Assembly: GCA_006384855.1 (NCBI GenBank)
Contig: VCJN01000658.1
Coordinates: 1 to 64,000, forward strand
From: Tetraselmis striata
Lineage: Eukaryota; Chlorophyta; Chlorodendrophyceae; Chlorodendrales; Chlorodendraceae
DNA length: 64,000 nucleotides
Direction: 5' to 3'
Shown here: in pieces, positions 37,046-48,239 of the stretch
How the letters are laid out: each line of letters opens with the position of its first letter
Position numbering within the stretch: the first letter of the stretch is position 1
Position numbers and translations under genes: made by a program
Notes under the pieces: model-generated
The model's database searches: none
Told to the model about the DNA's origin: nothing
The model's input: the letters and a program-made list of their open reading frames with translations, nothing else

Positions 37046-38295
37046 CTGCCGCGCTGGTCTTGCCTGGCGCAGTTGCCATCCTCTGCTGTGGTTTGGAAAC
37101 GAAAGAGGCCGGCCGTAGCTTGAGTTGTGGATGCACCATTTGTTTTGCCATAGTGGGTGGAGATAGCAGGCCCTCAGAACATGTCAGTCTGGGCAGCGGA
37201 GCGCAGCAGCAGACCAGCATGTTGCAATCAGTCTCAATGTCAACGGAAAGCTCGCCTTGCGCATGGAGGCTGCCCATGATTCTAAGAATTTGGACGGCTA
37301 CCATTTCAGCATGGAGACACCCGCGGGTCAGAAGGCAAGAGTTGTGGACTACACGTGCTGGGAGGATAGCATACACGGTAGTGGGCCCCAGTGGACTCCC
37401 CCTGTGTCTGTCCGCATTTGATGTACAAGTTTCTTTACGGCGTGGACCGCCCGGACTCGGCTTAGTGGCGTCTTCATAGTATTAACCGAAGACGAAGTCC
37501 CATAGTTGACATCACCGAGGGTCCCGGGAGCAGGCAGCCCCTGAGATTGCGTGCATGGGTGACAGGACACGGCCCATTGTCCGCGTGCGTTGTCCCGATT
37601 GACTGGCCCTCCAAGGACGTCATGCTACGGGCGCAACGGGCCGCATTCGGGTCGATGTAGTCGGGGCGTGAGACAGCCCGCCCGTGCGGGTTCCACCGCC
37701 GGGAATAAAGCTGTAAGAAATTCCGAATTGTCTCGCTTGGACGTGCGTAACACTGACTTACTAATGGGAATATGGTGGCACGTGTACGGACGGTACAGGA
37801 GTGTTCGGGCATTCGCTGCGTGTTGCGACGTGTTTGGATGGAAGCGCAGGGCCGCCGTGGAACTGTCACGGCCGCACCCCGACTCCCCAACACCCCGACT
37901 CCCTCAGCGGCAATGGCGCTGGCGGCCGAAGACCCGCCTAATCTTACATATCCCTGCGAGGCCGCAGATGCCCGGCCCACGCATGCCGCGGGCGGACGTC
38001 CGCTTCTCGTTCCGCCGGCATAAGGGGGGGCAAAGGGGGCGACTCGCCCCCCGCTGAACTACAATGCGCGCGTGCACAACTACCGCAAAAGAAAAGACCT
38101 ATCCATGGGTGCGTTTCCCATCCCGCCAACGAACCCGACATTGGCAGTGGATCGATGCCCGGCGCAGACCCTTCCTGCCCGTAGACGGGAACTTCTCGCC
38201 GAAGCCGAGGAATGCCCCCCGCCGGGGCCGCCCACACCCCTCCGCGCGCCCGCATGGCAACTGCCGTCATGCCGGCGCGGGCTGCCGCCGGCCGC
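37046..38295. other. No gene seen
   Basis: GC-rich sequence with long shadow frames but no recognisable domain. The piece 37620-37710 resembles 63560-63640 (GGGGCGTGAGACAGC and flanks) and is a dispersed repeat. It encodes a DYIDPN-like string on the minus strand that echoes the end of YR recombinases but is too short to assign. Confidence 0.4.
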
Positions 38296-38298
38296 TGC

Positions 38299-39707
38299 CT
38301 ACACCCGCACGGTCATCTCCTCCGGCCGCCCAAAGTTCTCTGGGACCACCGGCGCCTGCAACAGCGACTCCCCGCCGCTGCGGTTGCGCCGCTTGCCTAG
38401 CGTCGGGGCGTCCGCGCCTGCGAGCCGACACCGGCTCGACGCGGTCAGCCCGGCACCCGCTTTACGCCCTGGGGATGGGCCCAAGGTGATCCCAGGATGA
38501 TCCTGAACCTAGGATACCCCAGGATAATCCTGAGTCGGACCTCTGAGTCAGGCTGCGCAGGGAGGGGGGGGGGGGGGGGGGGGGGGCGCACTCATCGGCT
38601 CCTTGGGGATGAGTGGGGGCACCAGCGAGGTGGGCAGGATGCAGTGCACCAACACGGCCAGCGCCGCTAAGCGATTGACCTGCAGGACAGGACAGGACAG
38701 GGGAGGGGGGGCAGCAGCATATCAGGCCGCGCTCAGCGGGACAGGGCGTTCGGCATGGTTCCAAAGGACGCGCCCCTTCACTTTGCCATCCCTTCCGTTA
38801 TCGGCTGTGGAGGCACTGCACCCAGTCATGCACGCTGCGCATTACTCTTGTTCCACATCGGGCTGGGCCCGGCGGGGGGGGGGGGGGGTACCCAGCCGGG
38901 CGCGTGTTTGTTGGTCAGCTGCATGCTGAGCTCGTCCGTGAAGTGGTTGCAGTTGCGCTCCAGCAGGTGGTACCGGTTCCCCTTGAACGTCTCCCCCAGC
39001 CGGTGCACCAGCAGCTGCACCTCCTGCTGCGACAGCGTCGTCTCGCCGATCACTATGCTCTCGCGAAACTGCACCGGGCCCGGCGCGTCGCGCGGGTTCG
39101 TGGCGAAGATTCCGCTGGTGTTGTACTCGTGGCCTGAGCACGTATCAAAGCGGGGGGGGGTGGGGGGGGGGGGGGGGGGGGGGGGGGGTTCAACAAAGTG
39201 TCGACATGGTAGCTTCGCCGCGATTCACTATTAATTTGTTGCGAGTATTACACTGTCCAAGCCCAGCCACCCCATGTCCTTACATGGGATGTATGTTAGA
39301 CGCACGGAGCTGGACAGCAGGGATGAGGGCAGCGCTGAGTGGCTGGGGTCCAGCAGCACACAAGGGCTGGGGCGAGGGGCCCGGGCCGGGACCGTGGATA
39401 CCCCTCGGTCTAGGAATGAACGTGCAGTTTTTTTCTTCAGCCAGCCAGCCAGCCAGCCAGCCCGGCCGCGCGACCAGCCGCCCGCCAGCAGCTCCGCCCC
39501 GCTTTGGTCAGCCGGACAGAGAGGGGATGTACAAGGGGCGGGGGTCTGAGCAGCGGAGGTCTCACCGCCGAAGGCATATTCCACGCCGTAGACCTCCACG
39601 CCGCTGTGGAAGATGCCGAGGCCGCAGCCGTATGTGTACTTGTTGCCCGGCGCCAGGTCGTATACGTTCACTATCACCGGCACGCGCTCCCCTGTGCCGC
39701 CCCCCAT
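38299..39707 (-). CDS. PPPDE (DeSI-like) cysteine peptidase
   Basis: Putative deSUMOylating/deubiquitinating thiol protease of the PPPDE family. Exons: 39707-39566, 39133-38892, 38679-38592, 38417-38299; phases 1, 0 and 1 match; 196 aa. The start MGGGTGERVPVIVNVYDL puts the first strand at the usual position. The catalytic His lies in GIFHSGVEVYG (about residue 34) and the catalytic Cys in LLERNCNHFTDEL (about 109), giving the His-Cys dyad. Other family landmarks are EYAFGGHEYNTSGIF, ETTLSQQEVQLLVHRLGETF and NRLAALAVL. The last exon encodes a short basic tail unlike the family core. Introns have C tracts directly after the donors (GTACCCC.., GTGCGCCCC..). Confidence 0.9.
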
Positions 39708-40820
39708 GCTGCCCGCCAGCGTGAGAGGCTCGCAGTTCCGCGCAGGATCCAGGCGGCGGCGACGGCGGCGGTGGTGGCCACGGGCTGGCCGAGGGGCGCA
39801 GCGGCGGTTACGCGACCGCCGACTCACGCGACCGGCAGCCCTACGCCGCTGCCTGTACCGAGGCTGTTATGGGGCGACCACAAATGGCCCACTGGGAGGT
39901 AATACGTACTTTGGGCAGTATTGAAATTTGGCGCGAGGCGCGGCGGAGCAGTTCCGGTGTGAGCGGGCGCAGACGCGCAGCAGACGGCGTAGACGTGATC
40001 AGCAGTTTTCTTCGTGCACTTTGGCGCCGGCTGGGAGAGCGGGGAGAGAATCTGTCGAAAGGTGAAAGGTGGGCGGGGGATGCAAGGACGAGTGTGCTGC
40101 TTGTAGGCTGTATCCCGAACGAGAGTTTTAAGTGTCTCCTCCCGGTTCTTGGCGGCACCAGTCGACCAACGACTCCTACCTACGTTACGGTAAGGATTAC
40201 CAGGTGCTACCGGTACTACTGGTAATCCTCATTTGTTTTTTTCGCCCCCGGGCCGGCAGGACTGTCGGCACCAGTGAAACCCTTGCAGAGTCTCCTGTTT
40301 ATTACATAAGGGCTTTCACAAAAGCGCGCTACAATCAGAACTAACAGCAACTATGAAAGGTTGCCAGCAAAACAGACACCAGCCTGAAACCAAGGCAGCG
40401 TCTCTACTCGTACGACGGCCGTTTAGGAAGCGATCCAGTTACGGAAAGCCCTGGGTAATCCTCATATAGTACCCTATGCCGGTATTCGTCGGTGCGCCAC
40501 TGCGCCGTGCCGCGGCACGTGCCCGGTACCGCTAGCAGTCCTGCTTACTGTATTTGTTTATGACGCGATGCCGCCGTCGTTGGTGGCGAGGGAAGCTGCC
40601 GGGCTGATGACGCATTGACGCGTGGCCGCCATAAGGATCATCTGAAGTACAGGTATGGGGATAAGGATTAGCAGCGACTATCTACACTACATCAGCATAG
40701 CTACAGGTAGTGAGTATCGCGCGCGCAGCTCGCATCAGCATCAGCAGCAGTACATAGTATTTAATATTAGCGATATAGCGACTCTCGTACCAGTACCCGT
40801 ACTCACCGCTGTAGATATAT
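39708..40820. other. Intergenic, with a copy of repeat R1
   Basis: Upstream of the PPPDE gene and downstream of YR element 1. The only structured item is the R1 copy at 40238-40462. Confidence 0.45.
40238..40462 (-). repeat. Dispersed repeat R1, copy with insertion
   Basis: Matches 63118-63225 and the reverse complement of 48105-48237 (CGCCCCCGGG, CACCAGTGAAACCCTTGCAG, GTTACGGAAAGCCCTGGGTA). About 108 extra bases (roughly 40288-40395) interrupt it after CCCTTGCAG. Confidence 0.75.
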
Positions 40821-40823
40821 AAA

Positions 40824-41939
40824 TTATTTAGCGCCATGCGAAGGAAGGCCGTTGGGGTCGATGTAGTCCAGAAAGACGTCGGAGTTAGTGCCCCAGCCGC
40901 CTTGGTAGCGAATGTGGGACAGTGGAGTTCCGATGGCGTTAGCGGAAGATGCTGCTCACTTGTTGAGCATTGTTGGTTGTGTGAGCTCCAGGAAGTGCCG
41001 GCGGGAGGGGCAGCACCGACAAGACAAGCTGCCGTAGACAGACCAACATTGTAGCGGCGGTCCAAGACTTGGACTGCTCGCTCAGAGTGACCGCCCAGAA
41101 GTTTGTTTCGGCCAAGGCAGCAGGAACCAGGGGGCAGACTGCTTTGTAAGTGGTCGATGAAGTGGTGCAGGAGACGCGCAATGCGGGCGGGGGTGCTCCG
41201 ACACTGGAAGGAGCAGTACGCGCATGTCCCCGGGACCCCGTCGACCAGCGCGGCCTTTCTCGCGGTACACCTGCGTGGTAATGTAGTAATCCTCGACATG
41301 CACGTCCCGCACTCGGCAGGACACGCCAGTAGGTCCCTTGACAAAGAACATGAAGTTGACAACCGAGGCCATAATAAGGGCTCGGAAATTGTACCGGTAC
41401 TATGGGATGGGAGCATACACAATCAACTCCGCTTGCTCGACGAAGTTGTAAGCGACATCAGCAGGCAGAGGAACTCGCAAAGGGGCAGCCTCCTCAGTGC
41501 GGCGTTGCCGTAGCATCAGGCAACGACGAGCCGCAATAAGGTGCATGCTGTTCTTGACGATCGGGTCGAGGTTATTGTGTAGCTCAAAAACGCGTGTTGA
41601 TTGCGGACAGGTAGTAGGGCTGAAACGACTTACCCCCAATGTGCCCCCGCCCGCTCATCACCAATCCAAACGACGTACCGGACGACAATAGCAGTGGTCG
41701 CATCCGGCGGGCTGATGTTCTCGGAGTCGTGGCAGCACTCCGCGAACTGAGACAACCTGCCGGCGTAGCTCTTGAGTGTTTGAGCGGTGAGGGAGCTGGA
41801 GATAGAGTAGGTCGAGGGTCCGCTGCCCGAGCTCGTCTGACCCGAACGCGTCCTGCAGCCGAAACCGAAGTGAAGCGTCCCAAGGGGCAACAGCTTCGGG
41901 CTCGTCAATTACGTAGTAAGTGCGGCGCTTGGCCGACAT
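40824..41939 (-). pseudogene. Tyrosine recombinase, YR element 1
   Basis: Begins MSAKRRTYYVIDEPEAVAPW. The SAM-like core-binding domain is LTAQTLKSYAGRLSQFAE..PPDATTAIVVRYVVWI..KSFQPYLSAINT. The catalytic domain starts with FMFFVKGPTGVSCRVRDVHV (first Arg region, RVRD) and VYREKGR (the Lys strand). The C-terminus has SHIRYQGGWGTNSDVFLDYIDPN, with the box II R and the nucleophile Tyr in DYID. The HxLRKG part is damaged (SSHNQQCST). Several frameshifts (near 41640, 41375, 41215 and 40950) make it non-functional as read. Homologous to 46206-47330. Confidence 0.75.
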
Positions 41940-42371
41940 AGTACCAGAGGGACGGTTAATGTTAGCAAGTACTCGGTGGCATCGGTTAGGTTTTCGGCGG
42001 TTGGCCGGTAGTTGCTGGACGGGTTTGCAACAGCACCAGTATGGGTTTGCGGGGCTAGGTTCAGGTACGTAGGAGGGCCGCCCCGCGCGCCCTTCGCACT
42101 CGTAGCGCCTATCACGCGCCTGACGCGCATATGGTACACGCGCAAAGCTTGGTCGCTGCGAACCAATTGTAACACACAATGTGACAACCGACTGACGCAG
42201 CGATGAGATGGTACGGGAGGTGGTCAGTTGAGCCGCCATGCGCAGGTGTGCGGATGGTTGAGCCGCATTCGGCTGTAGCTGTAAGAAGCGCCGTACGGAA
42301 TAAAGGCTAAATGAAGTTTGTAAGGTGTGTGTGGGGGGGGGGGGGGGGGGTCTGGTCAGGACACATGGCGT

Positions 42372-43351
42372 TCATCTTGTCGTTGAGCTGCTAGGATTAA
42401 CCTTGCGGCGGTCACCGAAAAATGGCCTCGCAAAGCGCCAGCAATTCCGACGAAAGGCCCCCACCCCGTCACTCGTGCTCACCCTTGAGGCCACGCCCGC
42501 GCCCCCACCACGCCCACGTCCGCGCCCGCGTTCTGCAGCCGCTGCCGCCACTCGAGCAGTAGCGGTAGCTTCTGCGCTGCTGGCAACCGTCGCCTCGAAG
42601 ACGCGACGCTCGCAGTCGTCCTTCATGAGGTCCCCAAAAATCGCAGAATCTAGATGCTTAGAAGCATGCTGAAAGTTCCGGGCTCGCAGCACGTCCAGAA
42701 CGCCTTGATCACCGTGCACAAGCTCGACCTCGTTGAGCCTCCGTAGGAAGGCCAAACGAATAAAGCGAAACGCCTTGTCGATGGCTTCGGCGTGATTCCG
42801 AGCACGCGCGAGGTAGGGGGCAAAGTCTTGATTTGCAGCAGGAACGTAGGGTGGCAGCTCGTCGAGAGCTACGAAAAGTGCGGCCATGTGGGCGCCGAAA
42901 CACGACCTCCAAAGATACTCCCCCTGGGCCGGCAGACGCCGGTCATCCTGCTTGAGGTACTCGTTCGTTTGGTCGGTGCTCAGGGGGAAGAGTCTAGGCA
43001 ATCGGCTGACTGGTCGAACGGCCTCGTAACCAGACTCTGCTCGTTGCAGTAGCTCTGGCACCGCGTGGTAGTCGTCCTCGTCACTCGCGGATTTGCTCCG
43101 ACACGGCCGCTATGGGCTAGCTCTAGCAAGTCGGAGCCAGGGCGCACTGCGGCTCCCCCGCTGCCTGACGGCTGTTCCGCGATGCGCTGCCCGGAACCGG
43201 AGCCATGTGCTCCGTCTCCACGAACAACATGGTCACGAGCCGTCAACTGATCCAACGTTGTTACAAGCTCGCGCAGCAATGTAGACTGGGCCTTCACGTG
43301 TGCTTGTAGCGATTCGAGCGTCGGTAGGTTCAACGACGGGCTCTTCTCCAT
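42372..43351 (-). pseudogene. Gag-like ORF, YR element 1
   Basis: The N-terminus MEKSPSLNLPTLESLQAHVK..LLRELVTTLDQL looks like a coiled coil. One frameshift near 43040 leads into DDYHAVPELLQRAESGY.., YLWRSCFGAHMAALFVALDE and AFLRRLNEVELVHGDQGVLD. The tail is Arg/Gly-rich (ERGRGRGRGGG), suited to nucleic acid binding. The segment with LRRL..E..HGDQGVLDVLR matches YLRKHMDTQMHHGDTFALDV in the second element, which supports a common ancestor. It is called gag-like from position and character, not from a database match. Confidence 0.55.
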
Positions 43352-43476
43352 TTGACACGGGAACGCACCGACGTACGGATAAGAATTTCACACACGGATG
43401 GTGAGCCGGGTGTGGTCTTGAACAACCAGGGGTGACCCTGCCCGCAACATATTACGAGATAGTCAATCGTTGCGTG

Positions 43477-43603
43477 TAACGCAGCGAAACTGGAAGATGG
43501 CAGGCTTAGCTGTTATGGCTGCTTTTATGTCTACTCGTGCTGCACCCAAAAAGGGCGCAACGACAGGTACCTAGTATCTCGTGCCACTGAGTAGCACGGT
43601 AGC
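43477..43603 (+). repeat. Dispersed repeat R2, copy upstream of YR element 1
   Basis: Partner of 12569-12690. It lies 126 bases upstream of the gag-like start (minus strand), so it may belong to the element's 5' region. Confidence 0.7.
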
Positions 43604-44143
43604 CGAAAAGCGGTTAGGGAAAGGGAGGAAACCCCGTAAACAAGTTTAGAACAGTACAAAGACGTCTTCTTCCACGTCTTTCTTCGCATTTACCATCTCG
43701 ACTCATCATCAGCAATTAATCGAGCTTTTCGGGCATTTCTGCCCCTCCGTGCCCGACCCGAGCCATTGCTAGCCGTGGTCCGCCCTTTTCTAGGGTTATA
43801 CAGCGATACATTACGAAACCTATGTAATCCTTACGACATCTATATACGAACTACGGGTACTAGTGGTTAAGAATATATGCGAATCGATGAACGGTATACA
43901 AGGATAAGGGCCCCGCCTCCTCTTCTCATAGCGGCGAAGCCGCCATACTTTTGTGCACAATGATGACTAATAATATTGTAAGACAATCATATAAGACTGG
44001 GAGTCTAGGACGGGGTATACAATACGGGATAGGCTGACATCGGGCTTATGTGCTGGCGTGCTGCACATACATGGACGTACGCGACGACATTAGCTGGCAG
44101 TTCGTCGTTCATGTAAGGATTTTGTTACAACCCTTATTTGTTA

Positions 44144-44409
44144 AGAGCTGTGTTCTTGGGGTTTTCTTGTTCCTTCCCTGCACCTAGCTAGGGTATGCGG
44201 GGGTCGACATCGGTATTGTGCTTTATCGCCGGTGCTTTGGCACTAGTGCTTTAGCAGCACTGAAAAACCGATGTACGGCACTTTGCGTGCCGCCCTCTAC
44301 AGCGAATTGGCGGTCACCCGCCCCGTACCCATCAAATCTTATAAAACCATCATCGTCCGCTAGACTGGACCATTCTCTTAGTTGTGTGCTGGCCTCTTGC
44401 CTGCACAAT
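44144..44409 (+). repeat. Split direct repeat A1 of YR element 2
   Basis: About 266 bases, roughly 85% like 47378-47636. Both copies start GAGCTGTGTTCTTG. They share GGGTATGCGGGGGTCGACA and GTACCCATCAAATCTTAT, and end near GCCTGCACAA. Confidence 0.85.
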
Positions 44410-44607
44410 AGTAACTCGCGGTTTCGTACCGTGCAGAGTGGTCAGGCCTTCGGAAACGGTACTAAACCTTCCACCCTTCTCTCGCGCTGCTACCACATGA
44501 CCAGCTCAAGCCGAGGCTCTTCCTTTCTCTCTTCGTTCTCCACGCGGCTCTCTGCCCGACGACCCCTTTGCGATGACATATGCCGCGTCTCACCTACCGC
44601 CCCCAAG

Positions 44608-45361
44608 ATGGTCGACGTTGGCAAGGCGGCGGCTATCGAGGGCGTCGGAACGACAGTTACTGATCACGACCCCATCGAGGCGGTGCGTCGTAAGGCGGAA
44701 GATATATATGATATTGAAGCAATTCATCCAGGAGCGGCTCTCCAGGTTCTTCACCACTCAAAAGACTCCTATACCGCCGGCAGCCGCCGCCGGTGAAGAG
44801 GACGCCATTCCGGGCGGGAACGAGTCCCGCGCCGGTGGTAATAAGGATCAGAACGCCCGTGCGCCCTTCGCCGCCCCTTCGAGCGAACCACACTACCTCA
44901 ATTGGAAAAGCGCCCTCGCTACGACTCTGCCAGGTTTCGAGAACGGGATGCCTTCCGACAGTCTGCGACGCCCAAGGCTCTTCCTTATCGCCCTCGACCG
45001 TGTGCTCGAGTACCTGCGTGGTAACCCTCGCCTCCAGCCGGCAGTAGATGAATACTACCACGCCGCGTGCTACGGGGTTGCATTGCTGGCTCGACCATCG
45101 AGTTGCGTAAGCTGCTAGCGGCGGCATGCGCCACCGAGGGAATTACTCCGGAATTCGTGCAACGACTTGAGGCCATCGTCCACAACATGGAGGCCATCGA
45201 CGACGGCCATCAGTTTCGTCTGGCGTACCTCCGCAAGCACATGGACACACAAATGCACCACGGCGACACTTTCGCGCTTGACGTCGTACGGGAGTAGCGT
45301 TATTTCCGCCCGGGTACCGAGAGCCTGGGTCGCCGAGTTCTCAGAGCAACTGGAGCTCTAA
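44608..45361 (+). pseudogene. Gag-like ORF, YR element 2
   Basis: Starts MVDVGKAAAIEGVG and passes through at least three frames. Landmarks are PHYLNWKSALATTLPGFENG, RLFLIALDRVLEYLRGNPRL, IAGSTIELRKLLAAACATEG and FRLAYLRKHMDTQMHHGDTF. It shares the LR..hGD..ALDVV motif with element 1. Predicted structural protein of the element; not functional as read. Confidence 0.5.
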
Positions 45362-46205
45362 AAGGACCGTGTCTACGACGCCAACATCGCAAGCGCCGCA
45401 AAAATCACCGCGCGCCATCAGCGCTTCGGCGGCGCCCTCCGGCGCAATAACCGCGACCGGGCGGACGGTGGCGGCGGCAGCCGCGAAAACTTCAAAACTA
45501 CGCTCCCGGTGTATTGCTTGTGCGAGGCGGTGGCGCCACGAGCCACCTTTATTTCCAAAGGACAGCATCAAAGACTCTGGCAGGAGCAAGGAAAAAGTTG
45601 AGCCCCCTTCGGTCGCTAAGGCCGAATGACGGGGGTGCTCCGCCGTGCCGAGCGACCTCCGGCAGCTGCGTTTCGAGGGCACGCCTCCGGGCGCGCCTTC
45701 CGAGTAACGTTGCACTGGATGGAGTCGTTCGTATGAGCGGGACTCTCTCACCACTGACCCTCCTATGCGAGCCGTCATCCTCCCATTACCCTCGCGAGGG
45801 CCAATGAACCGCCAGGGCCAACCCCTCTGGCGCTACTTTGTCCTTCAACATGTACATCACGAGTCCACACCGACTCCCTCTTTTTGGCGCGGCCTCCCCG
45901 ACCCGCTGAATCGCAAACCCGCTTCAACCGCCCTCAGCGCGGCGGCCTCTCATAGGCAGCTAGACGAGTCCGGTAGTACTCACGCGACGCTCCCTACGAG
46001 GTCAGCTGCTACAGTACCATGCCGTCATGGCATCCATTTTAGTGCCGCCCCTGATTCGGCCAACATCAACCGGCGAGCGCCACCCTCAGACCCGGCCGCG
46101 GCGCACGGCGCGTTCCGGCGCAGTGTCCGCCGCACCACGTACGAAGACGCCTATCTATTTCATCGCCGACGCCGCAACAAAGGCCCCGTGGACCTAGCTC
46201 ATGGG

Positions 46206-47330
46206 AGGTAGCATCGAGACTCTCTACGGCACAGAGGACTGGGCGCCAAGGTGCTCGATTTGCTAACGACCTAGCTCACGGCCGGCACCTACTCCAACTA
46301 CGAAGGCAAGATTCGTCTCTTCGCCGAGTTTTGCATCGACGAGTAAGGCATCTACCCCCCGGACTGCACCGAGGCTACCTGTGTCCGCTACCTCGCATGG
46401 ATCGCGGAGCGCGGCACCATCGGTGCCGGCTCTCTACAACCCTACCTCTCAGCCACCAACACCTTCCTGCGTCACACCGGTTGGGACGACGCCCCGGCCA
46501 CCGGTATACAGCCATCGGCGACATGAAGTGGGCGCTTCAAATCCGTCAGCTCAAGACTAGCGAGGAGCTGCGGAGCGCCCCCCTTGCCCCCCTCATCACT
46601 ACCAACATCCTTGACGTCCTTGCTAACCTTCCCATGACCACTCCCGGCTACGGCACCATCCTCCGCGATGGCGCCGCGGTATGCTCAACATTCGTGTTTT
46701 ACTCCCGTGGCGAGTCCGGCGTCTCCTGTCGACTCCGCGACATGGCCGTGGACACCCAAAACATCACCCTCCTCGTCAACCGCGAGAAGGGGGGACATCG
46801 CAGGCGTCGAGACGGGTTCAAGCCCCTACTCCAAATCCCTGCCACCGCCGTGCCCGCGTGGACAGCCCTTCTCTGCCGCTTCATCGCTTACCGCGACGCA
46901 GCGTTCCGGGCAACCCCCTCCGCCAAGCAACCGGACCGATTCTGGGCGCTCCCTGGCGACATGGCTACACCGCCCCTCACATGGAAAGCCTCCGCCCGCG
47001 GCGACTGGCTGACGCGGGCCGTCGCCCGCATCAATCGACCCCCCCCTCCCCCCCAAAGGATTCGTGTGGACCTCGCACTCCTTACGAAAGGGCGCGGCAT
47101 GCGGCGCAAATGCAACAAGTGTGCCCCTGGACAAAATCCGCCACTGGGACGGTTGGGCCCGCAATTATGCAGTAATCAACGACTACATCGACCCGACGAC
47201 GCATCCCACCCGTGCCGCGGCGCTTCTGTTTGGCTGGCTCGCTCCCCCCATGTGGTCCTTCGCTGCCTTATTCTCGGCGTCGCCCCCGCTCCGTCGTCGG
47301 ATGCCGCCCCGCCCCCCTCCGCAGTCCTAA
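46206..47330 (+). pseudogene. Tyrosine recombinase, YR element 2
   Basis: The core-binding domain is LTAGTYSNYEGKIRLFAEFC..PPDCTEATCVRYLAWIAERG..SLQPYLSATNTFLRHTGW. In the catalytic domain the first Arg region is SGVSCRLRDMAV and the Lys strand LLVNREKGG. After a frameshift near 47060 come box II SHSLRKGAACGANATSVPL (HxLRKG intact), IRHWDGWARNYAVINDYIDP (nucleophile Tyr in DYID) and LLFGWLAPP. In-frame stops near 46270 and 46345 and the frameshift inactivate it. It is the better preserved of the two recombinases. Confidence 0.8.
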
Positions 47331-47340
47331 ATACCGAGGT

Positions 47341-47375
47341 GGCAAATCTTCCCCGCCCATCTCCCTAGAAATGTT
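47341..47375 (+). repeat. Split repeat B1 of YR element 2
   Basis: About 35 bases (GGCAAATCTTCCCCGCC.. to ..GAAATG) lying directly before A2. About 80% like 47708-47743 (B2), which follows A2. Confidence 0.6.
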
Positions 47376-47377
47376 TA

Positions 47378-47636
47378 GAGCTGTGTTCTTGCGGTTCACT
47401 TTTCCCCTCCATGCACCTAGGGTATGCGGGGGTCGACACCAGTACTTTGCTTTAGCGCTGGTGCGTTGGCACTAGTGCTTTATTAGCATTGAAAAGCCGA
47501 TGTAAGGCACTTTGCGTGCCGCCCATGGCAAAAACGGGTGTCACCCATGTACCCATCAAATCTTATCAAACCATCATCGTCCGCTAGACTGGACCACTCT
47601 CTTAGTTTTGTGCTGGCCTCCTGCGCCTGCACAACC
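47378..47636 (+). repeat. Split direct repeat A2 of YR element 2
   Basis: Second copy of A1 (44144-44409). It lies directly after the recombinase stop and B1. Confidence 0.85.
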
Positions 47637-47707
47637 CGCCCTCCCTCCCTCTTAGTGGCTCTTTGCCGCAAGTACCCCGCCATTTCCGTGTAACTAAGCC
47701 TGCGAAC

Positions 47708-47743
47708 TTTTTGGCGAATCTTCCCTGCCTACCTCCCTTGAAA
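47708..47743 (+). repeat. Split repeat B2 of YR element 2
   Basis: Diverged copy of B1 with the same GAATCTTCCC..CTCCCT..GAAATG order. It is followed at once by a C tract (about 47743-47767), which marks the likely 3' end of the element. Confidence 0.55.
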
Positions 47744-47927
47744 TGCCCCCCCCCCCCCCCCCCCCCCTTCCCCCCTTTCACGGCGCCCTGGATTTTACTG
47801 GGAATGTGAAATCCAGCTATGGCGTCGGGCCCTCCCTCGCATCGCCTTTTTTGCTGCACATGTATCTCCATCAGGAGATATCGCAATCCCGAAATGCTTT
47901 GCTCCGTGGGTCGGGGCTTGCCCCAAG

Positions 47928-48237
47928 TCGCATTATTACTCGAATGGGCCGACGCCCAAACCGGTAGGGCGGACCTTCCGTGGTCAGTGCCGGGTATTTT
48001 AATGGCAGTGTTTTAGACGGCGATCCAACAGTGTTTGAAATTTTCATTGGCCTTCAATTAGTATGGCAGAGTGTATCGGCAATTTGCTTGTTGACTATGA
48101 CGGAGCGTCGCCTACGGCCTACCCAGGGCTTTCTGTAAGGATTAACTCGATCGCTACCTAAGCGGCGCCGCCGTCGTAGACGCTGCAAGGGTTTCACTGG
48201 GGCCAGTCCTGTCCCGGGCCGGGGGCGGGAAAACAAA
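47928..48237 (+). repeat. Dispersed repeat R1, copy 1
   Basis: About 310 bases whose reverse complement matches 63118-63415. Landmarks are CGAATGGGCCGACGCCCAAA, GGTCAGTGCCGGGTATTTT and ACCCAGGGCTTTC. Its end at TCCTGTCCCGGG is shared by all copies. Probably a non-autonomous transposon. Confidence 0.8.
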
Positions 48238-48239
48238 TC

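Larger units (their letters stand above)
40824..43351 (-). mobile_element. YR retroelement 1 (gag-like ORF plus tyrosine recombinase, no RT)
   Basis: A gag-like frame (43351-42372) is followed within about 430 bases by a tyrosine recombinase (41939-40824). This is the same order as in the element at 44.1-47.7 kb. No reverse transcriptase or RNase H frame fits between or beside them. A G tract (42331-42350) lies in the short gap. Terminal repeats are not evident. Sequence just upstream of the gag ORF (43477-43603) recurs alone at 12569-12690. Confidence 0.7.
44144..47743 (+). mobile_element. YR retroelement 2 with split direct repeats, no RT
   Basis: The layout is A1 (44144-44409), gag-like ORF (44608-45361), tyrosine recombinase (46206-47330), B1 (about 47341-47375), A2 (47378-47636), B2 (about 47708-47743). 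The order A1-ORFs-B1-A2-B2 is the split direct repeat layout known for Ngaro/PAT-type YR retrotransposons of the DIRS order. The element is only about 3.6 kb and I find no reverse transcriptase or RNase H frame. It may be a non-autonomous derivative or a distinct lineage. ORFs carry frameshifts and stops. Confidence 0.75.

Noticed and set aside
37620..37700. Third YR recombinase fragment (DYIDPN string on the minus strand)
   Set aside because: Only a few residues match. The surrounding frame has no other recombinase motif, and the DNA belongs to a dispersed repeat also at 63560.
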